Assembly (NCBI RefSeq): GCF_905404315.1 | Contig: NC_066275.1 | Location: 7,688,001 to 7,752,000, forward strand | DNA length: 64,000 bases | DNA from: Leptidea sinapis | Lineage: Eukaryota > Arthropoda > Insecta > Lepidoptera > Pieridae | Direction: 5' to 3' | Part shown: in pieces, positions 58,055-64,000 of the stretch | How positions within the stretch are numbered: position 1 is the stretch's first letter | How the letters are laid out: every line of letters begins with the position of its first letter | Made by a program: the position numbers and the translations under genes | Notes under the pieces: generated by a model | What the model was told of the DNA's origin: nothing | Seen by the model: only the letters and a program-made list of their open reading frames with translations | The model's database searches: none

Positions 58055-60527
58055 CTATATGCCTAGTTAGTATACCTATAGTTTTATATAGTAATAATAC
58101 ACATATGACATGCGGTTTTCTAACCAACATGAATCTTCTATAAATATTATTTTCCTTACATGCTGCTAAAATAATAAAACACCTAAAATTATAAAAAAGT
58201 AATATGCATTCGAGATTAAATGAGTTAATAGTAACAAAATAATTGAAGGCAGTAGTGCAAAATGTAATATTGGAGATGTTATTGTACTCTAGTCAGCGAT
58301 TTATTGGCCATAGATTCAATCGATCATTGCGTTCCATGGATTTGTATTTTTACGATTATCTGTGGCAGGCGGGCCGCGGATCCCATTTGACATTGTCACA
58401 TCAATTATAAGCGCGGATTACGGGGAGACAGGGCTGAGACGTTCAATTCTACGAGCCACGATTGCAGCTTCCCTATTAGTTAGATAATATCGGTTTGCTC
58501 CTTGTAAATTGAACGATAGCTCCGTAGAACTCCACTTAAAGCAGTACTGGGGAATATTTAGGGAGAAACGAATACGATAGATTTTTTTTACTTTTAAAAT
58601 AGTTTTAGGCTTCACTTTATGTATACTTTAGTAAGCAGTATTTACCAATTCAACGACGCAGTGTTATATTTTCCAATCCTATCTCCTTATAACTTCTCTT
58701 CATTTTCTTACAAACACTAATTATTTACTAAACTTTACAACTTAAATGAGAATTTCCAAAACTAAATGAAATGAATGAAAATAATGCAATATACTTTTCT
58801 ACTACATTATAGGAAACCTTTTTATTAATTACTTACAGCGAGTTATCCCTTCGTGCTATAGATACAGATATAGATATGTCTAAATCCATTTAGCAAATAG
58901 AAGAGGTTATTAAAAGTTGTCGCAACTGGCAACAGACGGTGCAACTTTGGAGCACTTTGACAGGTTTCCCCGAGAGACAGAGGTTCCATCGAACAGCGAA
59001 AATTCATTAATAGTAAATATAATTTCAAATAATTTGTTGTTAAGGCTTAATTTGAGAAAGTAGCCTCTTTTAGATCTTAACACTAGTAATCCAAAGCTTA
59101 GATCTATAGAGATATCAGTTGCAATGTTTATTTGCCTGTGTTATGTTTAATACATATACCATTCGTACCTACCTACCTAGGATCTTATGGAGACAGTTAT
59201 TGTTTTGGTAGGAAAACAGTATTCTTCAGAAAAACAATAGATTTCGTGTAGCAATACAAGTCATCTGACTATTAAAATCTTCTAAGTGATAACAAACGCT
59301 ATAGAAAAGTACTTTCGCTATAGAAATGCCGTAGATTATATTTGGAATCATCCAAAAAAATATAGCCAGTAAATATATACTTCCTCAAAGGTCGCGAACA
59401 ATGTATATTTCTCTTGGTATTCTGGGTTTTACCAGAATACCTTCTGGGTTCCACCGGATTAAAAAGATATTCCTCCTGGATAAAGTCTCAGCTAAGACAA
59501 AAACTTAAATATTTAAGGCGACACTAAATGCCAGCGACCTTGAGCGATATGAGTTCACGGCTGCCGGCCCGCCATCTATGTAACAAAGCCAATATTTTCA
59601 AAATTCTTGCGTGGAAAACAGTGCTTACAATCCTCGTTATTCACTACTAATCTGAATAAATTAACCTACACAAAAAAGAACAAGCTATAAGAATAACTTT
59701 TCTGAGAGAAGTACCAAAAAAATGCGTCACGCCATGCCAAAAAACTTGTTTAACTTCGAAGAAAAGTGGTAGTTCAAAAAGGCTCGGCAGTGTTAACTAT
59801 AACCAACAGCAAGCATTAGCAACCTACAAATAAGACTTAATGATATGTGTAACAGGATTAAATAGTGTTCATAGCTCGAAATGCTATACTTTCACCACAA
59901 AACTTGTCTAAAAACATCATGTTTGCGTGTTTTCTGCTTACTCTTCGCCTTTAGTGAGAATCATTGAATAGTCTTAATAATTTTCATAAAACTGATCATA
60001 CGTTTATTAGAATATTTCTCCACTTAAGAGAAGTATCTACAAAGGGGTTGATAATAAAGACGCTTAGAATATGCTAAGTGCTTTAGACTGGCGGTATTTA
60101 ATTGCCCTTGAAAGGGGGCGACAAAAAACGGCGGAGGATATAAATAACGGTGCACTTTTCATAATCGCAATTGTCGCCAGGAGAATATTTAGTGCGCAGT
60201 AAAGTTGTCCTGATTACGATCAAAAGAGGGATACATTGAGTTCACGGGCTATTTATCTGTGCTAGTAAAAATATGTATTCTTAACTTTTACTGCTTTGTT
60301 TTATTAAATGCGTAAAGTATTCCGAAATCGCGATTCGATTGTACTCTCTGCTACTATCTGGACAAAAAATATTGTAGTCATCACAGTAATACGTAAGTAG
60401 GTATCTATCCCTACTCAGTGGTTATACTTAAAAATATTATTGAATTATGCATTATTTTGCGGAATTTCATATCGAAGTGTTATGTGTTATCTTAAGTGTT
60501 AGTTGAGATTTGTTACTCTACATGCAG

Positions 60528-60793
60528 AATACACCAAGAGATATCATCCCCACTATCTGGATGTGTGGCGGTTCTCCACAGTGCGATTTTCAATGAGCTT
60601 TCTTCCACGTACAACAAAGCTGTGGAATGAGCTTCCTTGTGTTGTTTCTGGAACGTTACGACATGGGTACCTTCAGTAAAAGCGCGTACACCTTCCTTAA
60701 AGGCCGGCAACGCTCCTGTGATTTCTCTGGTGTTGCAAGAGAAAGTGGGCGGCGGTGATCTCTAACACCAGGGTCACCTGCTCGTACGTCCTC
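60528..60793 (+). mobile_element. 5'-truncated LINE-A copy
   Basis: GATATCATCCCCACTATCTG, GATGTGTGGCGGTTCTCCAC, ACAAAGCTGTGGAATGAGCT and TGGTGTTGCAAGAGAAAGTG, in the order of the RT C-terminus and tail. Short frame remnants (YHPHYLDVWRFST-like) only. Confidence 0.85.
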
Positions 60794-60924
60794 CACGGCC
60801 ACGCAGGTAAAGCGTCCTTCACCGGAGAATTAGCCCAACCTGAACCCTATAATTAATAACCGGGAAAATCGGCAACGTAAAACTCGTAACCGTAACGTAA
60901 AACTCGTAAACAACGTAATCCGAT

Positions 60925-60990
60925 TCGACACGTGTTTCACCTCTTCTCGAGGCATCCTCAGGAAATGTTGACTCTCCAAACTCTGGAAAG
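60925..60990 (-). repeat. Dispersed repeat D, copy 2 fragment
   Basis: Plus strand CGATTCGACACGTGTTTCAC, then GAGGCATCCTCAGGAAATGT, is the inverse of 20015-20080. An adjacent 60880-60915 stretch shows a small tandem of CGTAACGTAAAACTCGTAA. Confidence 0.5.
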
Positions 60991-62619
60991 AGAGACTCGC
61001 ACTCTCGTATAACCCTTCACATAAGTAAACTTTAAGCCGTGTGGTTGGGCTTTAGGTGCACTCTGCATGTAAACTAACTTATTGGAACTTATCTAATATT
61101 AACGGAATCAATAGTTATGAAACTAAACAATAACGAATTGCTTCGAATTTAAATTACAAAAATTAGAATTATTTAAGAAACATGTTGTGCAGTTGAAACA
61201 AAGAATTAATTTGATGACCAAAGTTGCCATTACCACTGCTATCAAAAGATATTAGTGGAAAGTTTATGCAGAACTTCCTTTCGTTTTACTGAATTAAAAG
61301 TCTTCGGATACAGATTGTTACAAAACAAATCGTTTATAAGAATTTAAAAGTCACCAAGAAGCAGGAAGGCCGGCCGCGAACGAATAAATTGTATTTATCA
61401 AATAAAAAGGATGGTGCGGCCGTAAGTCACCGCGGGGACATTATCGCTTCTTTTAATTATTATCCCGCCAATATTTTCTGCTGTTTATACGACTGCCACG
61501 TTCTGTTTTAGCCGAGAATAAGGAAATGCTTTTGTGGTATTACGAATTATCTTCACAACAGGAAGCTTAAATATGAATCATACGATTGTAATAATTTGTT
61601 TTTCTGGTATCTAATTTCCATTAGTTTCGTTTCGATTTCATAAGATTTCGCAGTCTTAAGCTGCACGATTTTAAGTGTTTGAAAACATATTTCTAGAATT
61701 AATTCACACTTTTAAAAACAAAATACTGTAAACTGCTTATTATACTTTTTATGTTATGCATGTGTTTAGTAAAAATAACATAACCTGTATAGTCTACTAG
61801 CTAAGTTCCATGAGATTTTACGTTTTACATTTCGTGTATACGCTGCACAATGCAACATTAAATTGTCTGCATGATGCTTGTAATTATGCGAATAAAACGA
61901 AGCGAACATTTTAATTCGTAGCTACCCCAGGGTGGTGGCCACGCGGCCTTAAGGAAATGAAGGAAAAAAGCGTCGGAAGCCATCCCTGGCCCCCTCCTAC
62001 CGCTTGCGGCTTTATAAATGGAAATTTATTGTTAAACACTCCGTCTATGCGCCACAAGCTAAGAATTTTTACCTAATTCTACCCTCTTTTGTCGTCCACT
62101 TACAGCGCTTTGTTTACAGTGACTATGGGAAAAGTAACTTTCCTTTGTGAATCCACGTAGCGCTGCGTAGTTATAGTAAAAGTTTAACAGATACAACGCC
62201 TTATAAAATTAAAGCAAAATGTTTGGAATCGAGTCCATAAAATTCACTCTAACTTGAAAACGTACCCCACAATTGAAAAGCTCGAGGGTGCAGGCGCGGT
62301 AGATAGGGCACTTACTGTAAAAGTTAAAGCTAATTGCCCTTAAGACATATTTTTAATTTCATTGCTCCTTCTTTCTTAGCATTTGTTGAGTTCACCAAGT
62401 CGCGGACTCTTAAGGGTACCGGGTAATTACCATTTTTACGAGATAAGGTCAAACGTTCTAAATGCCGGGTACATTTTGTGACGTCATATGTATTCCGGAA
62501 ATTATACTATTCTCTCTCTCTCTATTAATTGAATCTTCTGATTAAACTTAAGAATATTAATAATATAATTAAGTAACTTAAAAATATACCTTAAACTAAT
62601 GTTATTACTTAAACTATAA

Positions 62620-62890
62620 TCTTGATCCCATTCGGGTATATGCCTCCTCCATCTTCTTCCACAACTCTCTATTTTTTGCTTTCTCTAGCCAGTTTCTACC
62701 TGCCTCGGTATCTGTTACCTGAAGGACCACTCCATGTTGTTGCGTTTAGAGTCCATCTTTGGTCTGGGACCCTAGCCACATGTCCTGCCCATTGCCATTT
62801 CATTTTTAATGCATGTTCAAGGACATCTATCAGGTTTGTTTTTTTCCTGATGGTTTTGTTGCGGATTTTATGTATCTTTCTGAGCCTCAA
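62620..62890 (-). pseudogene. RTE-like LINE reverse transcriptase C-terminal fragment
   Basis: The frame reads IHKIRNKTIRKKTNLIDVLE, then KMKWQWAGHVARVPDQRW, GNRYRGR, and further pieces (NWLEKAKNRELWKKMEEAYT). The KWQWAGHVAR motif marks the C-terminus of RTE/BovB-like insect LINEs. Frameshifted after about 62696. Confidence 0.8.
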
Positions 62891-62989
62891 TATACTTAAG
62901 AATATTATAAAACTTTAATTACTCTAGATATGTTAATACAATGTTAGACCGTTTCAGTTTGCTATGTCTTGATTTACTCGGGTAAGGCA

Positions 62990-63215
62990 TTGGCGTTTGA
63001 GTATTTTTGTTGCATCAATTTATTTAATATATAGTGTAATTAAAATAATTTATAAAACGATGAAGCTGTAATTGCTTTTTCTTGCCACATCATCTCAGTA
63101 AAGCTCGACTTTTTCCGATGTGGTGGCAACTGGTAAAAAGACAAAAACTTTTAACGTTCGTGTCATTTCCTTGAACTAGATGAATAAAGTGATTTTGATT
63201 TGATTTGATTTATTT
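62990..63215 (+). mobile_element. LINE 3' UTR-like tail ending in (GATTT)n
   Basis: GATGTGGTGGCAACTGGTAA, then AACTAGATGAATAAAGTGAT and a (TTGATTTGA)n-type tail, typical of insect CR1/Jockey-like 3' ends. No coding remains. Confidence 0.45.
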
Positions 63216-64000
63216 TAAGACAATTTGCATAACATTTCTTAGAATTTCGTATTCGGAGGATAACTATTTACCTGTCCATATGTCAGCGAGGTGTATCTCA
63301 TAACTATTCATAAAATTACATTTACAATATATGTATATATTTATTTTGGTAAGTTTGTTTACAGCTCAGGCTCAAACTTCTCAGCGTGCCTAAAGAAGTG
63401 TTCACATCAATAAAATATTCATTTATTTATATTTGGCAATATTTAAAACATTTGCAAAAATACATAAAGGATTGTACACACCAAAAATAAAGTTTCACAA
63501 GAAAAAAATATAACAAACGGATTATTGCTAGCTTTTAGGGCCAAAGAAAATTATAAATACAAGTATTCTCGAATATATTTTCAAACTGTGTGATCGAGCA
63601 AGTATGTAAATCAATATTATTCAATATTACTTTATACGTGTAATAAACACGCCCGATATCACCCGATAAATAAAAGTATTTTGAACATATTTAGTAATTG
63701 TTGATCATATATAAAACAATGACTTATTTCTAGCGCCAACCCTAGGACATCTGTAGTAAATTTAGTAGAATCACGTTCTTTTGGCATCACATAAACCACC
63801 TCCGTTTTATTTAAATGTATTTATGCAAATGGAATAGGTATAGACAAAACGCATTACCTTTAAAGTTCTAGAACATTCTCTAAATGATTAAAGAGCACGT
63901 GGCGGTCACAGTAGCCGCTTCTATTGTATTGAGTTTCTTCACATTCATGCGGGCTGTCTTTTTTTAATATCTTGATTTGAATACGGCTTTTTCTCGACTG

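Larger units (their letters stand above)
51248..64000 (-). other. Large proboscipedia intron (extends beyond window)
   Basis: At least 12.7 kb upstream of the homeodomain exon with no further coding exon found. A search for a minus-strand W-M-K-E-K-K hexapeptide exon was negative. It contains a P-type MITE, a heat-shock-element-bearing repeat, SINE T1, repeats B, D and F, a LINE-A copy, an RTE fragment and a perfect hairpin. Less AT-rich, repeat-free stretches (58.25-58.45, 60.06-60.24, 61.35-61.50 and 61.91-62.14 kb) are candidates for regulatory elements. Confidence 0.6.

Noticed and set aside
51248..64000. Additional homeobox genes (zen, Shx, labial) or the pb YPWM exon
   Set aside because: I looked for homeodomain helix 3 (WFQN-R) and hexapeptide coding on both strands and found none beyond the pb exons.
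1..64000. Hox-cluster microRNAs miR-993 and miR-10
   Set aside because: No match to the mature sequences as I remember them on either strand by eye; a computed search would be needed to be sure.
1..64000. CRISPR arrays, operons or bacterial-type genes
   Set aside because: All coding units are spliced eukaryotic genes or transposon ORFs. The only regular repeats are the CA minisatellite, simple repeats and one two-copy tandem.

Overview
The window is AT-rich animal nuclear DNA with spliced genes (GT-AG introns) and heavy interspersed-repeat load. It is most likely from a moth or butterfly (Lepidoptera): the repeat families are ones I recognise from lepidopteran genomes, and the gene set is insect-like with a Hox gene. 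I cannot name the species.

Six protein-coding genes can be supported. From left to right they are the last three coding exons of CstF-64 (+, 142-3094); CREG, a secreted/lysosomal glycoprotein (+, 7283-15012); golgin-45/BLZF1 (-, 22389-17667); glutaredoxin-3, with one thioredoxin-like and one monothiol Grx domain (-, 39415-36752); prefoldin subunit 5 (+, 42366-43076); and the two 3' exons of the Hox gene proboscipedia (-, 51247-48747). The N-terminal exons of proboscipedia lie beyond 64000, so 51248-64000 is its intron. All splice junctions were phased by hand and each exon chain keeps one reading frame.

The block 23.5-34.9 kb is a nest of non-LTR retrotransposons, all on the minus strand. 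An endonuclease (EEP) fragment is followed by a Jockey-like element split by, and partly replaced with, a second 5'-truncated LINE ('LINE-A' here). Next to it lies a nearly full-length LOA/I-type element with ORF1, EN, RT and RNase H, disabled by point lesions. Tails of LINE-A are scattered through the window. Other mobile DNA includes three copies of a tRNA-headed SINE, a tRNA-like core enclosed in 33-bp terminal inverted repeats (two copies), four TIR elements (one with an 8-bp duplication and a decayed THAP start, so P-superfamily), a deleted mariner, RTE fragments and several anonymous repeat families.

The genes do not form a pathway. They are housekeeping genes (3'-end processing, Golgi structure, iron/redox, chaperone, lysosome) on the 3' side of proboscipedia. 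No labial, zen or Shx homeobox is visible. This fits a Hox cluster whose labial end is separated from proboscipedia, as I recall being reported for Bombyx.
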